A stretch of 64,000 nucleotides of DNA from assembly GCF_002831665.1 (NCBI RefSeq), contig NZ_CP025118.1:2790001-2854000 (forward strand), written 5' to 3'. The DNA comes from Lacinutrix sp. Bg11-31 (lineage in GTDB: Bacteria > Bacteroidota > Bacteroidia > Flavobacteriales > Flavobacteriaceae). The translations under genes were made by a program, and so were the position numbers. Every line of letters starts with the position of its first letter. The first letter of the stretch is position 1. The notes beneath the pieces are model-generated. The model ran no database searches. It worked only from the letters and a program-made list of their open reading frames with translations, and was not told the DNA's origin. Below, piece by piece: positions 7,510 through 17,308 of this stretch.

Positions 7510-8970
7510 TTAGCTACTTTTTAATAATTGTTTGATTTCCTTTTTTTCAAGCTGAAAAACGATGCCTAAAAATACAATTAATGCTCCAATTCCAATAACA
7601 TAATTGCCTCTAAATTGATAGAAATACAGCATTGAAAGTAGTGTTGAAAGTCCAAAGTAAAGTACTATCTTTTTAAAATTATACGGAATTGGATAGTATT
7701 TTCTTCCGAAGTAAAAAGATAACAACATCATTATTGCATACGCTGAAAGTGTAGCAATAGCAGAACCTTTAAAGCCAATTTTAGGAATTAAAACATAATT
7801 TAAAACCAATGTTATTACAGCTCCAAATATTGAAATATAGGCGCCAAACTTAGTGCGATCTGTAATTTTATACCAGACAGAAAGGTTATGGTATATTCCT
7901 AAACAGAAGTTAGCGAGCAAAATAAAAGGAACAATCCACATGGCTTCGTAATAGGCTTCACTCTTGATAATATAAGGTTTTATAACATCTGCAAATACAA
8001 CAACTGCTAAAAAAATTATAGAACCAAAAGCTACGAAGTACTCTAATATTTTTGCGTAATTTTTTTGAGGATTTTCTGATTTAGAATGACTAAAAAAGTA
8101 AGGCTCAATACCTAAACGGAAAGCAGTTGCAAACAAGGTCATAAATAAAGCTAGTTTGTAACATGCAGAATACATTCCTACTTGCTCGTCTGCAATATTA
8201 GCTGGTAACAGTTTTTCTAAAAGAATACGGTCGAAAGTTTCATTAACTGAATAAGCAATTCCTGCAATTAGTACTGGCATTGCGTAACGCATCATTTTTT
8301 TCCATAGTTCTGTATCAAATTTGAATTTAATTTTAGCGTAAAATGGAAGTAACAATAATAATGTAATGGCACTTGCAACAACAAGAGAAATAAAAATATA
8401 ACTAATCTCAAAATCTTGTCTATAAATGCTGTTAAAAAGAGCATTACCTTCTGCTAAATCCTTTAAATATAATAACAAGAAAACGTTCAATCCTAGATTA
8501 ATAGCGACGTTAATTATTTTAATAATAGCATAGCGCATTGGTTTTCCGGTTGCACGTAACCATGAAAAGGGCACGATTACCAAAGCATCTAACAGCAAAA
8601 CTATAAAGACTAAATTTAGGTGTTTAAGTTCTATACTTATAAGCGATGAAATTTGATTTCTAAAGAAAAAAGCGATTCCTAATAAGACAAATGAACTTAT
8701 TATTAATGAAATAGCCGATGTACTTGTTACTTTTTCTTGATTTTCGTCTTTATTAAAAAACCTAAAAAATGCAGTTTCCATTCCATAGGCTATAACCACA
8801 TTAAAAAGTACAAAATATGCGAATATAAAAGATACTCGACCATACTCTGCAGTAGATAGCACTTCTGGATCTGTGTAGAGTGGCACCAAAATAAAGCTCA
8901 ACATTCTTGGTAACACAGTTGCTAGACCATAAATAAATGTTTGCTTAAAAAGAGATTTAAATCCGCTCAA
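7510..8970 (-). CDS. Polysaccharide/lipid-linked glycan flippase (MATE/MVF-type)
   Basis: 486 residues with 12-14 hydrophobic segments along its length, as in Wzx-like flippases. The N-terminus SGFKSLFKQTFIYGLATVLP followed by RMLSFILVPLYTD is typical of the family. The start is TTG at 8968-8970, because an in-frame stop lies at 8986-8988 and no ATG lies between. It heads the minus-strand envelope operon with dut, the nucleotidyltransferase, TPR, DUF4292 and EnvC-like genes. Its cargo is unknown. It is separate from the flippase inside the large polysaccharide locus (46458-47702). Confidence 0.85.
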   Translation of the reverse strand: MSGFKSLFKQTFIYGLATVLPRMLSFILVPLYTDPEVLSTAEYGRVSFIFAYFVLFNVVIAYGMETAFFRFFNKDENQEKVTSTSAISLIISSFVLLGIAFFFRNQISSLISIELKHLNLVFIVLLLDALVIVPFSWLRATGKPMRYAIIKIINVAINLGLNVFLLLYLKDLAEGNALFNSIYRQDFEISYIFISLVVASAITLLLLLPFYAKIKFKFDTELWKKMMRYAMPVLIAGIAYSVNETFDRILLEKLLPANIADEQVGMYSACYKLALFMTLFATAFRLGIEPYFFSHSKSENPQKNYAKILEYFVAFGSIIFLAVVVFADVIKPYIIKSEAYYEAMWIVPFILLANFCLGIYHNLSVWYKITDRTKFGAYISIFGAVITLVLNYVLIPKIGFKGSAIATLSAYAIMMLLSFYFGRKYYPIPYNFKKIVLYFGLSTLLSMLYFYQFRGNYVIGIGALIVFLGIVFQLEKKEIKQLLKSS

Positions 8971-9034
8971 ATTGATGTGTAATAATTAGCCTAAATGTAC
9001 GGCAAATAATAAAGACTTACAAAGCTAAATTCTA

Positions 9035-9571
9035 TTAGTGTTTTGGTGGAGCACTTGGATATTCTAATCTCTTTTTTTCTTGAAGATTTTCTACTAACAA
9101 GTACTTGGTAGTATTATTCTCGATATAACTTATAATACATTCGTTATCATTTAACTCGAATGGAAAATCTTGTTTTTTTTGTGTTTCGTTTCCAAATTCA
9201 GCGTTTTTATTATTACTCATAATAATATCGTCTTTTTGGTTTGCTTCGGTTTTAAAACTAGCTATATAACCCATTTTACTAATTTCTATTTTAGATTTAA
9301 GACCTTTAAAATATACACTATCAAACGCTACATTGTTTTTATTACTTTTTACCGTAATATACATATGAATTCCAGAACCTCCTCCTCGAACTCCTGCAAT
9401 CCAGCTTTGAAAATAGATGTTTTCTAAAGTAAAAGATCCTTTGTCTTCTAATTTTAGGGTTTGTTTGTTGTTTTTCAAATTACTTGTTTTTTTCGAGCTT
9501 GAGCATTGCGTAAAACTTGTTAGTACTACAACAGATAGCATTAAAAGGACAAGTGTTTTATATAGTTTCAT
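9035..9571 (-). CDS. Unassigned lipoprotein
   Basis: 178 residues. A lipoprotein signal ends at Cys23 (VVVLTSFTQC) and is followed by SSSKK. The mature part is beta-rich, with a notable IYFQSWIAGVRGGGSGIHMY segment, then a charged region and KYLLVENLQEKKRLEYPSAP at the end. I do not recognise a function. It ends 64 bases before the flippase start on the same strand and may be read with it or alone. It is likely on the inner leaflet of the outer membrane or in the periplasm. Confidence 0.72.
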   Translation of the reverse strand: MKLYKTLVLLMLSVVVLTSFTQCSSSKKTSNLKNNKQTLKLEDKGSFTLENIYFQSWIAGVRGGGSGIHMYITVKSNKNNVAFDSVYFKGLKSKIEISKMGYIASFKTEANQKDDIIMSNNKNAEFGNETQKKQDFPFELNDNECIISYIENNTTKYLLVENLQEKKRLEYPSAPPKH

Positions 9572-9744
9572 GATAATTATTATTTGATTCTAAATATAGT
9601 AAAACAAATTTCATTCCGTTATTTGATTGAACATTATTAATCTTGAGTTTTAAAAATGATTTAATAAATGATTGGAATTTTATCATGAAAAAAGGATGGG
9701 TTAAAGGTTACAAATGCTGAATGCAAACCTTTTTAAGGTTTAAA

Positions 9745-9781
9745 CAAAAAAGCCTTACTCTAAAATAGAATAAGGCTTTTA
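9745..9781 (-). terminator. Rho-independent terminator for the 9802-11439 gene
   Basis: Arms AAAAGCCTTA (9748-9757) and TAAGGCTTTT (9771-9780) pair, with an inner TCTA/TAGA stem. On the minus strand a T-run follows. It lies 21 bases after the stop of the 545-residue protein gene. Confidence 0.85.
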
Positions 9782-9801
9782 AATTTAATTAATGTGGGTC
9801 T

Positions 9802-11439
9802 TTAATTAAGAATTAACTCTCCTAAAGAATTTCCGTCTTTACTACCTCCATAAATAAGAAAGTTATTAGAGCTTTTACTATATTTTGTAGCTGGTCTTAC
9901 AACAATTTGTTTCTTTTCAAATTCTGTAGGATCTGTTCTTGTAAGCTCTCCTGTTTGCTCATTAAACGCGAATGCAACAGGTATCATTTTATTAATGTTT
10001 CTTACTTTTTTAACATCATCCATTTTTGTTATTCCAATATTTTTAGGATCATCATTAACAATAACTGTTAGTTGTCCATTGTGATATATTGGAATTGCAC
10101 TTAAAAACTCTGGTCCATTTCCTAAAATAGCTAATGGAAAATATAAACCAGCAGAAACTGAAACTCCTCCTGAACCTCCTAAAAATCCAAATGAGAAACC
10201 TAATTCTGCAACAGATACTTGCTGCTCTTTTGGTATTACATTACTCCAATCTAATGTTCCGTCTTTTTTTAAAGCTGTAACAATAATTTCGTTAGTAACA
10301 TAAGTGTATGGAGTTATAGATAATGGTCCGAAACCTTGCGATTTTCCTTGAACAATAAGATTAAATTCTGAAAGCACAATAACACCTCCATTTTCTCTTT
10401 CTACAAAAGCAATATTTCTATAATATGGTTTTAAGTCTTTTCCTTTTTTTGCTCTTCTTTCTCCAATAAGTTGTTTTTTAACATCGAAAGTAAAATCGTT
10501 AAATGTTTTCTTTGTAACCTCTCCTGTACTATAGTTAAAAGTAACATCATAAATACCTTCGACAGTAGATTCTGCTTTACCACTTTTCTTTATATCTGAG
10601 TAAAAACCTATAGCATGTAAAGTATTATCTTTAGTTTCCATTAAGTTACAGTTTAATGCTCTTTTACCAGATAAACTTACTTTTGTAACTTGTTTTTTAT
10701 AGCTACTATTAGCTAAATAAGAATGAATAGTAATATTGTTAACACTTGTTTTCTTTTTCTTGTCTCTGTAGCTTTCTGTTGTTGCTATTAAAACATCACC
10801 ATGTTCGTTTACTTGTACATCAGAAAAATCGAATAATTGCCTATTCTTTTCTTCAAAAACAATTTCGTAGCTATCTTTTAATACTTCAGTTAAATTATCG
10901 TCAAGTAAACTTACTGTGTATTTTAATTGTTCTTTTCTAGAGTTAATACCAACATGTGCAATAAGGTAATTAAATTCATCAAAAGATGGTGTAAACACAA
11001 AGCTTCCTTTCTTTTTCTTACTTTCTACAGGAACCGATAAAACTGTTGTTGTTTTTACTATTTTATTACCAGCTATTTCTTTCGCTAAAAAATTATAAGT
11101 TTTCGCCTTTTTATTATAATAAGATAGCATTAGAAATACTTTTTCTCCAACAATAGCTAGATCTTCTATTAGTAATTTACCTCCATTCATTTTCTCGAAC
11201 TTTAGTAACGTACTGCTTTTAAAAGCTTTAGTAGAAGCATCGAATGTTTGTAAAAAGAATTTTTTCTTTTTTCTTGCCAACGTATAAACAGTATTGTCTT
11301 TTTCGCCTGCAATTTTAATAACATCTCCATCTTTAGATGTGATTGTTTCTCCAAAATCAAGGTCGATATTACCAACTTTTAGTTGTGCTGAGACTGTTGA
11401 ACAAATTAATAATAGTAGAAATGGGATAAGTTTTTTCAT
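9802..11439 (-). CDS. Unassigned secreted protein, 545 residues
   Basis: A signal peptide (about 1-18, IPFLLLLICSTVSAQ) precedes a large, mostly beta protein. It shows repeated strand-turn patterns, such as GNIDLDFGETITSKDGDVIK and EDLAIVGEKVFLMLSYYNKK, with many lysine clusters (KKKK). In the last third is a glycine-rich stretch (GFSFGFLGGSGGVSVSAG). The regular strand pattern could be a beta-propeller, but I cannot assign a family. It has its own terminator and a 185-base upstream gap, so it is probably a single-gene unit. It is likely periplasmic. Confidence 0.7.
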   Translation of the reverse strand: MKKLIPFLLLLICSTVSAQLKVGNIDLDFGETITSKDGDVIKIAGEKDNTVYTLARKKKKFFLQTFDASTKAFKSSTLLKFEKMNGGKLLIEDLAIVGEKVFLMLSYYNKKAKTYNFLAKEIAGNKIVKTTTVLSVPVESKKKKGSFVFTPSFDEFNYLIAHVGINSRKEQLKYTVSLLDDNLTEVLKDSYEIVFEEKNRQLFDFSDVQVNEHGDVLIATTESYRDKKKKTSVNNITIHSYLANSSYKKQVTKVSLSGKRALNCNLMETKDNTLHAIGFYSDIKKSGKAESTVEGIYDVTFNYSTGEVTKKTFNDFTFDVKKQLIGERRAKKGKDLKPYYRNIAFVERENGGVIVLSEFNLIVQGKSQGFGPLSITPYTYVTNEIIVTALKKDGTLDWSNVIPKEQQVSVAELGFSFGFLGGSGGVSVSAGLYFPLAILGNGPEFLSAIPIYHNGQLTVIVNDDPKNIGITKMDDVKKVRNINKMIPVAFAFNEQTGELTRTDPTEFEKKQIVVRPATKYSKSSNNFLIYGGSKDGNSLGELILN

Positions 11440-11572
11440 AAGTAAAATGTAATGTTTATTATTATTTTAAAAGGTTGCAAAATAGCTTTTTATATATAAA
11501 TTTTACATCTTAAACAAAAAAAATAGCCTAGTTAAACACTTTTTTAACTGTTTTAAATTATTACCATTTTAA

Positions 11573-11600
11573 GATAAAAAAAATAACAAATACTAGTTAT
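11573..11600 (-). terminator. Possible weak A+T-only terminator
   Basis: On the minus strand, ATAAC and GTTAT (11583-11600) form a 5-bp stem followed by a T-run (the A-run at 11573-11582). It lies after the stop of the 167-residue lipoprotein gene. The stem is short, so support is modest. Confidence 0.35.
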
Positions 11601-11624
11601 AACAAGTGTTTTGAGTGTTTATCA

Positions 11625-12128
11625 TTAATGTAAGATATAAATTGATGCAGAAGTAACATCTAAATACACATGTCTCAACTCACCCTGATACCAATGTTCT
11701 AACTCACCAGAAAAATTTGCTTTAAATTCTATATCATTATTTTTTAATACTTCTAGGTTGAAATTTGAAGGAAAGTATGCGGCACCATGAGATTGAAAAA
11801 GAAATTCATTATTAAATAATACATTATTTCCAATAGTATTTGTTAATACTTTAAAGCTAATGTAATCTTCGGTACTATTACCTGAATAAGCATTAACCTT
11901 TAATAAGTTTATTGTTTCTGTTGAAGAGATTTGTTCTGTTATTGGCGTTATAGTTATGTTTTTATATGTGTTACTTTGATAAGGCTCATCAAAATAAACT
12001 TGATAATAACCTCTGTATGTAATTTTAAGATTATTACCTTCTGTAGTTGATTGTTTTTGTACTACTGAGTCATTACTTGAACAAGAAACAAAAAACAGTA
12101 TTAAAAAAAAATAGTAAAACAGCCTCAT
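11625..12128 (-). CDS. Unassigned lipoprotein, 167 residues
   Basis: A short signal ends at Cys16 (LILFFVSC), and the residues after it are SSNDSVV. The mature domain is beta-rich (NLKITYRGYYQVYFDEPYQS, then ITITPITEQISSTETINLLK) and ends in DVTSASIYIL. I recognise no family. It lies alone between the ATP synthase terminator and the 545-residue protein gene, on the same strand as both. Confidence 0.68.
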   Translation of the reverse strand: MRLFYYFFLILFFVSCSSNDSVVQKQSTTEGNNLKITYRGYYQVYFDEPYQSNTYKNITITPITEQISSTETINLLKVNAYSGNSTEDYISFKVLTNTIGNNVLFNNEFLFQSHGAAYFPSNFNLEVLKNNDIEFKANFSGELEHWYQGELRHVYLDVTSASIYILH

Positions 12129-12177
12129 AGTACTTAAAATTATTTTTATATAAGTTATGAAGTTTTATTTAAAAACA

Positions 12178-12209
12178 AAAAAAACCTCTTCAATTGAAGA
12201 GGTTTTTGG
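12178..12209 (-). terminator. Rho-independent terminator of the ATP synthase operon
   Basis: AAAACCTCTT (12181-12190) and AAGAGGTTTT (12197-12206) form a 10-bp stem around the short loop caattg. On the minus strand it ends in T residues. It lies about 40 bases beyond the atpG stop codon. Confidence 0.85.
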
Positions 12210-12245
12210 TATTATAGATTCCTATATCTCTATAAGAAGTATAAA

Positions 12246-13106
12246 TTAATTGTTAAGCGCTTCTGCTCCACCAACAATCTCTAAGATTTCATTGGTAATA
12301 GATGCTTGACGTGCTTTGTTATATGTTAATTTTAACTGATCTCTAAGTTCAGTTGCATTATCTGTTGCTTTGTGCATTGCTGTCATACGTGCACCATGCT
12401 CACTTGCAAAACTATCTCTTATACCTTTGTATAATTGAGTTTTTAATGATTTAGGAATAAGAGCTTCAACAATTTCTAATTTAGAAGGTTCGAAAATATA
12501 ATCTGCTTTAGCAGCTACTTCTCCTTCAATAGGCACAATTGGTAAAAACTGCTCAGTCATTATAATTTGAGTTGCAGCATTTTTAAACTTGTTATAAACA
12601 ATTTCGATTTTATCAAATTCACCTTTAACAAATTTATCCATTAACATTTCTGCTATAGTTGCAACGTTATCGAATGTTAAGTCATCATAAATCTCACTAT
12701 GATTTCCAACAACAATACCCATTTTAGTAAAAGCATCGTTTGATTTCTTTCCAATTGCAATTACAGAAACGTTTTTACCTGAATGTACATTATCAATTAA
12801 ATTTTTAGTTTGCTTGATAATATTCGAGTTAAAAGCTCCTGCTAAACCTCTGTTTGAAGAAATTGAAACAATAAGCACATTCTTTACTTCTCTTTGATCT
12901 GAATACTGACTTCCAGTATCTGCATCTAGAGTTGCACTTAAGCTTTGTAAAAGCTCTGTTAACTTATCTGCATAAGGACGCATTGCTGTAATAGCATCTT
13001 GTGCTTTCTTTAACTTTGCAGCAGATACCATTTTCATAGCACTAGTAATCTGCATCGTTGAAGATACTGAAGCTATTCTATTACGTATTTCTTTTAAATT
13101 TGCCAT
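12246..13106 (-). CDS. atpG: F1Fo ATP synthase subunit gamma
   Basis: 286 residues, the normal length. The rotor shaft helices are clear: N-terminal ANLKEIRNRIASVSSTMQIT followed by SAMKMVSAAKLKKAQ, and C-terminal SEHGARMTAMHKATDNATEL followed by TYNKARQASITNEILEIVGG. Gamma turns inside the alpha3beta3 head and couples proton flow to ATP formation. It is the last gene of the operon. It follows atpA after a 100-base gap filled with two palindromic repeats, unlike the tight spacing elsewhere in the operon. Confidence 0.97.
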   Translation of the reverse strand: MANLKEIRNRIASVSSTMQITSAMKMVSAAKLKKAQDAITAMRPYADKLTELLQSLSATLDADTGSQYSDQREVKNVLIVSISSNRGLAGAFNSNIIKQTKNLIDNVHSGKNVSVIAIGKKSNDAFTKMGIVVGNHSEIYDDLTFDNVATIAEMLMDKFVKGEFDKIEIVYNKFKNAATQIIMTEQFLPIVPIEGEVAAKADYIFEPSKLEIVEALIPKSLKTQLYKGIRDSFASEHGARMTAMHKATDNATELRDQLKLTYNKARQASITNEILEIVGGAEALNN

Positions 13107-13112
13107 TTTTTT

Positions 13113-13140
13113 CCTCTCCTAACCTCTCCAAAGGAGAGGG
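13113..13140. repeat. Palindromic intergenic repeat (CCTCTCC-aaa-GGAGAGG)
   Basis: The stem at 13123-13129/13133-13139 is preceded by an extra direct copy of cctctcc at 13113-13119. It lies between atpA and atpG, next to a second repeat type at 13178-13206. Confidence 0.6.
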
Positions 13141-13177
13141 ATTGATTAGTGTAATAAAAAATTTCCGTTCCAATTAC

Positions 13178-13206
13178 TCCTTCCTTTTGGGAAGGTTGGG
13201 ATGGGA
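13178..13206. repeat. Palindromic intergenic repeat (CCTTCC...GGGAAGG then ttgggatggg)
   Basis: The stem cttcc/ggaag (about 13180-13194) is followed by gttgggatggga. This form, with a palindrome plus a cccatcccaac tail on the other strand, is a familiar Bacteroidota intergenic element (recalled). It ends at the atpA stop codon. Confidence 0.6.
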
Positions 13207-14787
13207 TTATGCTCTATATTTAGCTGAAAGGTCTTTACATACAGTTATTAATGTATCTGTAACCTCGTCAGTTAATTTTCCTGCTTTTAATGTATCTAAA
13301 ACATCTCTGTGTTTAGCGTTTAAGAATTCAAGGTAATCTCTTTCGAATTCTTTAATTTTATTTACAGGAACGTCTTTTAATAAGTTTTTAGATCCAGCAT
13401 AAATAATTGCTACTTGATCTTCTACTGTAAATGGATCGTTTTGACCTTGCTTTAAGATCTCTACGTTACGTTTACCTTTATTAATTACGTTTAAAGTTAC
13501 TGCATCCAAATCTGAACCAAACTTAGCGAAAGCTTCTAGCTCACGGTATTGTGCTTGATCTAATTTTAAAGTACCAGATACTTTTTTCATAGATTTAATC
13601 TGTGCATTACCACCAACACGAGATACAGAAATACCTACGTTAATTGCTGGACGTACACCAGAATTAAATAAATCTCCATCTAAGAAAATTTGTCCGTCTG
13701 TAATTGAAATTACGTTTGTTGGAATATATGCCGAAACATCTCCTGCTTGAGTTTCAATAATTGGTAAAGCTGTTAACGAACCACCACCTTTAACGATTGG
13801 CTTAAGCGAATCTGGTAAGTCATTCATTTCTCTAGCGATAGCATCATTATTAATGATTTTTGCAGAACGCTCTAATAATCTTGAGTGTAAATAAAATACA
13901 TCTCCAGGGTACGCTTCACGTCCTGGTGGACGTCTTAATAATAAAGATACCTCACGGTATGCAACTGCTTGCTTCGATAAATCATCAAAAACAATTAAAG
14001 CTGGTCTACCAGTATCTCTAAAATACTCTCCAATAGATGCTCCTGTAAAAGGTGCGTAAACTTGCATTGCAGCAGGATCTGATGCATTTGCAGCTACTAT
14101 TGTTGTGTATGCTAAAGCTCCTTTTTCTTCTAAAGTTTTAGCAATAAGTGCTACTGTTGCAGCCTTTTGGCCTACAGCAACGTATATACAATATACAGGC
14201 TCACCTGCATCGTAAAATTCTTTTTGATTTAAGATAGCATCAATACAAACTGCAGTTTTACCTGTTTGTCTGTCACCAATTACTAGCTCACGTTGTCCTC
14301 TACCAACTGGAATCATTGCATCAATAGCTTTAATTCCTGTTTGTAAAGGCTCTGTTACTGGCTCTCTGTAGATAACACCAGGTGCTTTACGCTCTAGAGG
14401 CATCTCGTAAGTTGTTCCAGTAATAGGTCCTTTTCCATCGATAGGGTTTCCTAAAGTATCTACTACACGTCCAACAATACCTTCACCTACTTTAATAGAT
14501 GCAATACGTTCTGTACGTTTTACTGTAGATCCTTCTCTAACTCCTACTGATGTTCCTAAAAGTACAATACCAACATTATCTTCTTCAAGATTAAGTACAA
14601 TACCTTCTAATCCTCCATCAAATTCAACTAATTCTCCATATTGAGCGTTAGCTAATCCGTATGCACGAACGATACCATCACCTACAGTTAATACTGTTCC
14701 AACTTCGTCTAATGAAGCGCTAGCTTCGAATCCTGCAAGTTGTTGTTTTAAGATTGCTGATACTTCAGCTGGTTTTACTTCTGCCAT
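13207..14787 (-). CDS. atpA: F1Fo ATP synthase subunit alpha
   Basis: 526 residues. The Walker A loop [12 protein letters not shown], the nucleotide-domain sequence [20 protein letters not shown], and the alpha signature [20 protein letters not shown] are all present. [12 protein letters not shown] marks the start of the nucleotide domain. Alpha carries the non-catalytic nucleotide sites of the F1 head. It lies 29 bases after atpH. The catalytic beta gene (atpD) is not in this window. Confidence 0.98.
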   Translation of the reverse strand: MAEVKPAEVSAILKQQLAGFEASASLDEVGTVLTVGDGIVRAYGLANAQYGELVEFDGGLEGIVLNLEEDNVGIVLLGTSVGVREGSTVKRTERIASIKVGEGIVGRVVDTLGNPIDGKGPITGTTYEMPLERKAPGVIYREPVTEPLQTGIKAIDAMIPVGRGQRELVIGDRQTGKTAVCIDAILNQKEFYDAGEPVYCIYVAVGQKAATVALIAKTLEEKGALAYTTIVAANASDPAAMQVYAPFTGASIGEYFRDTGRPALIVFDDLSKQAVAYREVSLLLRRPPGREAYPGDVFYLHSRLLERSAKIINNDAIAREMNDLPDSLKPIVKGGGSLTALPIIETQAGDVSAYIPTNVISITDGQIFLDGDLFNSGVRPAINVGISVSRVGGNAQIKSMKKVSGTLKLDQAQYRELEAFAKFGSDLDAVTLNVINKGKRNVEILKQGQNDPFTVEDQVAIIYAGSKNLLKDVPVNKIKEFERDYLEFLNAKHRDVLDTLKAGKLTDEVTDTLITVCKDLSAKYRA

Positions 14788-14816
14788 CTTATTCTTTATT
14801 TAGATATATAAATATC

Positions 14817-15347
14817 TTAGTTTAATGTAAATTCTCTTCTTAGTTTGTTTAGTTGATTTGTAATACTTGCGTCGTATTGTAAATCTCCTACACGTAATAT
14901 GAAACCTCCAAGGATAGTTTCATCTATAATATTTTCTACAGCTACTTCTTTTCCAGTAAGTTCTTTAACTTTCGCTAAAACTTTTACTTTTAAATCGTCT
15001 GTTAATGGTAATGCTGTTGTTACTGTTGCAACCTCAGTTCCATTTAATTGATCGAATAAAACTGTATATTGCTTAGCTACTTCTGGAAGTATTGCAATTC
15101 TTTTATTCGTAATTAATGTATCTATAGCATTTACTGATAAAGGGTTGATGCCTTTAAAAATTTCCAGTAAAGCAGATTTTTTAATTGTATCACTAACTAC
15201 AGGACTCTCAAGCACATCGCTTAAGTCTTTGCTTTGCGCTACAGTATTTACTATTAGCTTCATATCATTATTAACAACATCTGTTGTTTTTTGATCTTTT
15301 GCTAAACTTAAAACTGCTTTCGCATAACGTAATGCTGCTCTTCCCAT
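14817..15347 (-). CDS. atpH: F1Fo ATP synthase subunit delta
   Basis: 176 residues. Delta joins the top of F1 to the peripheral stalk b. The helical N-terminal domain begins GRAALRYAKAVLSLA. The C-terminal signature lies in VENIIDETILGGFILRVGDL followed by YDASITNQLNKLR. It is 7 bases from atpF and 29 bases from atpA, within the operon. Confidence 0.96.
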   Translation of the reverse strand: MGRAALRYAKAVLSLAKDQKTTDVVNNDMKLIVNTVAQSKDLSDVLESPVVSDTIKKSALLEIFKGINPLSVNAIDTLITNKRIAILPEVAKQYTVLFDQLNGTEVATVTTALPLTDDLKVKVLAKVKELTGKEVAVENIIDETILGGFILRVGDLQYDASITNQLNKLRREFTLN

Positions 15348-15354
15348 CTATTTA

Positions 15355-15846
15355 TTAGTTAAGTTTTGCTTCGCCTAATAAAGACTCAACTAATGCTAAT
15401 TGTTTGTCTTTGTTAGCTAATTCTTGACGTACTACTTTCTCTGCTATATCTACAGATAAACCAGCAACATGGCTTTTTAATTCTGCCATTGCAGATTTCT
15501 TTTCGCTTTCGATAGCAGCTTGCGCTTGAGCAATCATTTTGTTTGCTTGCGTTTGTGCTTCTTCTTTAGCGTCGTCAATCATTTTGTTTTTAATCTCACG
15601 AGCATCTTTTAACATTGCTTCGCGCTCTGCACGTGCTTCTTTTAAAAGGTTTTCGTTATCTGCTTGTAAATTCTGCATTTCAAGCTTCGCTTTCTCAGCA
15701 GATTCTAATGCATTATTAATAGACTCTTCACGACTTTTAACGGCTCCTAAAATAGGTTTCCAAGCAAACTTTTTCATTAAGAAAAAGAATACTACAAAGA
15801 TTATAGTTGTCCAAAAAATTAAACTTTCTGGTGCAGTAAGATTCAT
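15355..15846 (-). CDS. atpF: F1Fo ATP synthase subunit b
   Basis: 163 residues. There is one N-terminal membrane helix (about 8-26, LIFWTTIIFVVFFFLMKKFA) and then a long charged helix that dimerises to form the peripheral stalk. WKPILGAVKSREESI directly after the membrane span is typical. It lies between atpE (89-base gap) and atpH (7 bases). Confidence 0.96.
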   Translation of the reverse strand: MNLTAPESLIFWTTIIFVVFFFLMKKFAWKPILGAVKSREESINNALESAEKAKLEMQNLQADNENLLKEARAEREAMLKDAREIKNKMIDDAKEEAQTQANKMIAQAQAAIESEKKSAMAELKSHVAGLSVDIAEKVVRQELANKDKQLALVESLLGEAKLN

Positions 15847-15935
15847 ATCTATATTATTTAATTAATTCTTTAATTTTAAAATAGTTCCAGAACCAACCGT
15901 TCTGGAACTATTTAATTTCTTTTCAAAAATTAAGC

Positions 15936-16148
<213 letters not shown>

Positions 16149-16173
16149 TTAGTTAATAATTAAAAAACTCAAA

Positions 16174-17268
16174 TTAATGATGGTCATGTTCGGCAACTGC
16201 CTGACCAATAAATAATGCTGATAACAATGTAAATACATACGCTTGTAATGCAGCAACTAACATCTCTAACACACTCATAAATAAAACAAACGCTCCAGAA
16301 ACTGGTGCTATAAAGATGCTTTTAAATATAAATATTAAAGATATTAAACTTAATATAATAATGTGACCTGCAGTAATGTTTGCGAATAAACGAATCATTA
16401 ATGCGAATGGCTTTGTAATTATTCCAATAATTTCTATTGGTACCATAATAGGATATAATGCTTTTGGCACTGGAGGTGTTAAAATATGTTTCCAGTAGTC
16501 TTTATTACCACTAAATGTAGTTATTAAGAATGTGATAAAAGATAGTACAAATGTAAAAAAGATGTTACCTGTTAAGTTTGAACTAAATGGAAAAAAAGGA
16601 ATTAATCCAAAGATATTATTTATCCAAATAAAGAAAAATATTGTTAAAAGGTAAGGCATATACTTAGCGTATTTTTTCTCACCAATATTAGGAATAGCAA
16701 TATCATCTCTTACAAATAACACTAGTGGCTCTAAGAAACCAGCTAACCCTTTAGGGGCTTTATCGTTTTTCTTATAAGAACGTGCAACCGCACTAAATAA
16801 GATGAATAATAAAATTACAGAAATTAACATTGAGAATACTAATTTCGTAATTGAAAAATCTAGAGGTCTTACTGATAAATCAACAGGAACCATTGCTTCT
16901 TTTTGCTCAAGAGACATAGTTTCGAATTTATCTTTATAATAAATTCTTTCATTGTGACGTACAAACTCTTGTCCATTAGCTTCAACAACATGTTCTCCAC
17001 TATTATCGTGGTGAAATTTTGATGAAGAGAATATAGTTAACCCATTGTCTGACCAAAGAATTACAGGTAAATAAAAAGAAATAGGGTGTCCATTCCAATC
17101 TGCTACGTGAAATTCGTGAGAATCACCAATATGTCCATTAATTAATTCACTTGCGTTAAATTCTTTATCATCACCATGTTGATCTCCATCGAATGCCAAA
17201 GCAAAAAATGGAAGCATAGCTATAACAAGCGTTGCGATTAATTTGATAGGATTTTGTGCTATCGTCAT
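16174..17268 (-). CDS. atpB: F1Fo ATP synthase subunit a
   Basis: 364 residues, about 100 longer than the enterobacterial protein. The extra length is an N-terminal region with a signal-peptide-like start (ATLVIAMLPFFALAFDGDQH) and a hydrophilic domain to about residue 125. This is usual in Bacteroidota. The essential proton-channel Arg is R293 in ALMIRLFANITAGH. Five or six membrane helices follow residue 130. It has its own candidate promoter at 17309-17316. Confidence 0.96.
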   Translation of the reverse strand: MTIAQNPIKLIATLVIAMLPFFALAFDGDQHGDDKEFNASELINGHIGDSHEFHVADWNGHPISFYLPVILWSDNGLTIFSSSKFHHDNSGEHVVEANGQEFVRHNERIYYKDKFETMSLEQKEAMVPVDLSVRPLDFSITKLVFSMLISVILLFILFSAVARSYKKNDKAPKGLAGFLEPLVLFVRDDIAIPNIGEKKYAKYMPYLLTIFFFIWINNIFGLIPFFPFSSNLTGNIFFTFVLSFITFLITTFSGNKDYWKHILTPPVPKALYPIMVPIEIIGIITKPFALMIRLFANITAGHIIILSLISLIFIFKSIFIAPVSGAFVLFMSVLEMLVAALQAYVFTLLSALFIGQAVAEHDHH

Positions 17269-17308
17269 ACCTTTTATAATAAAAAATTATAGTTCTAAAA
17301 ATTCGGTG

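Noticed and set aside
9726..9742. AAACC...GGTTT palindrome as a second terminator
   Set aside because: It has no T-run and lies beside the much better hairpin at 9745-9781.
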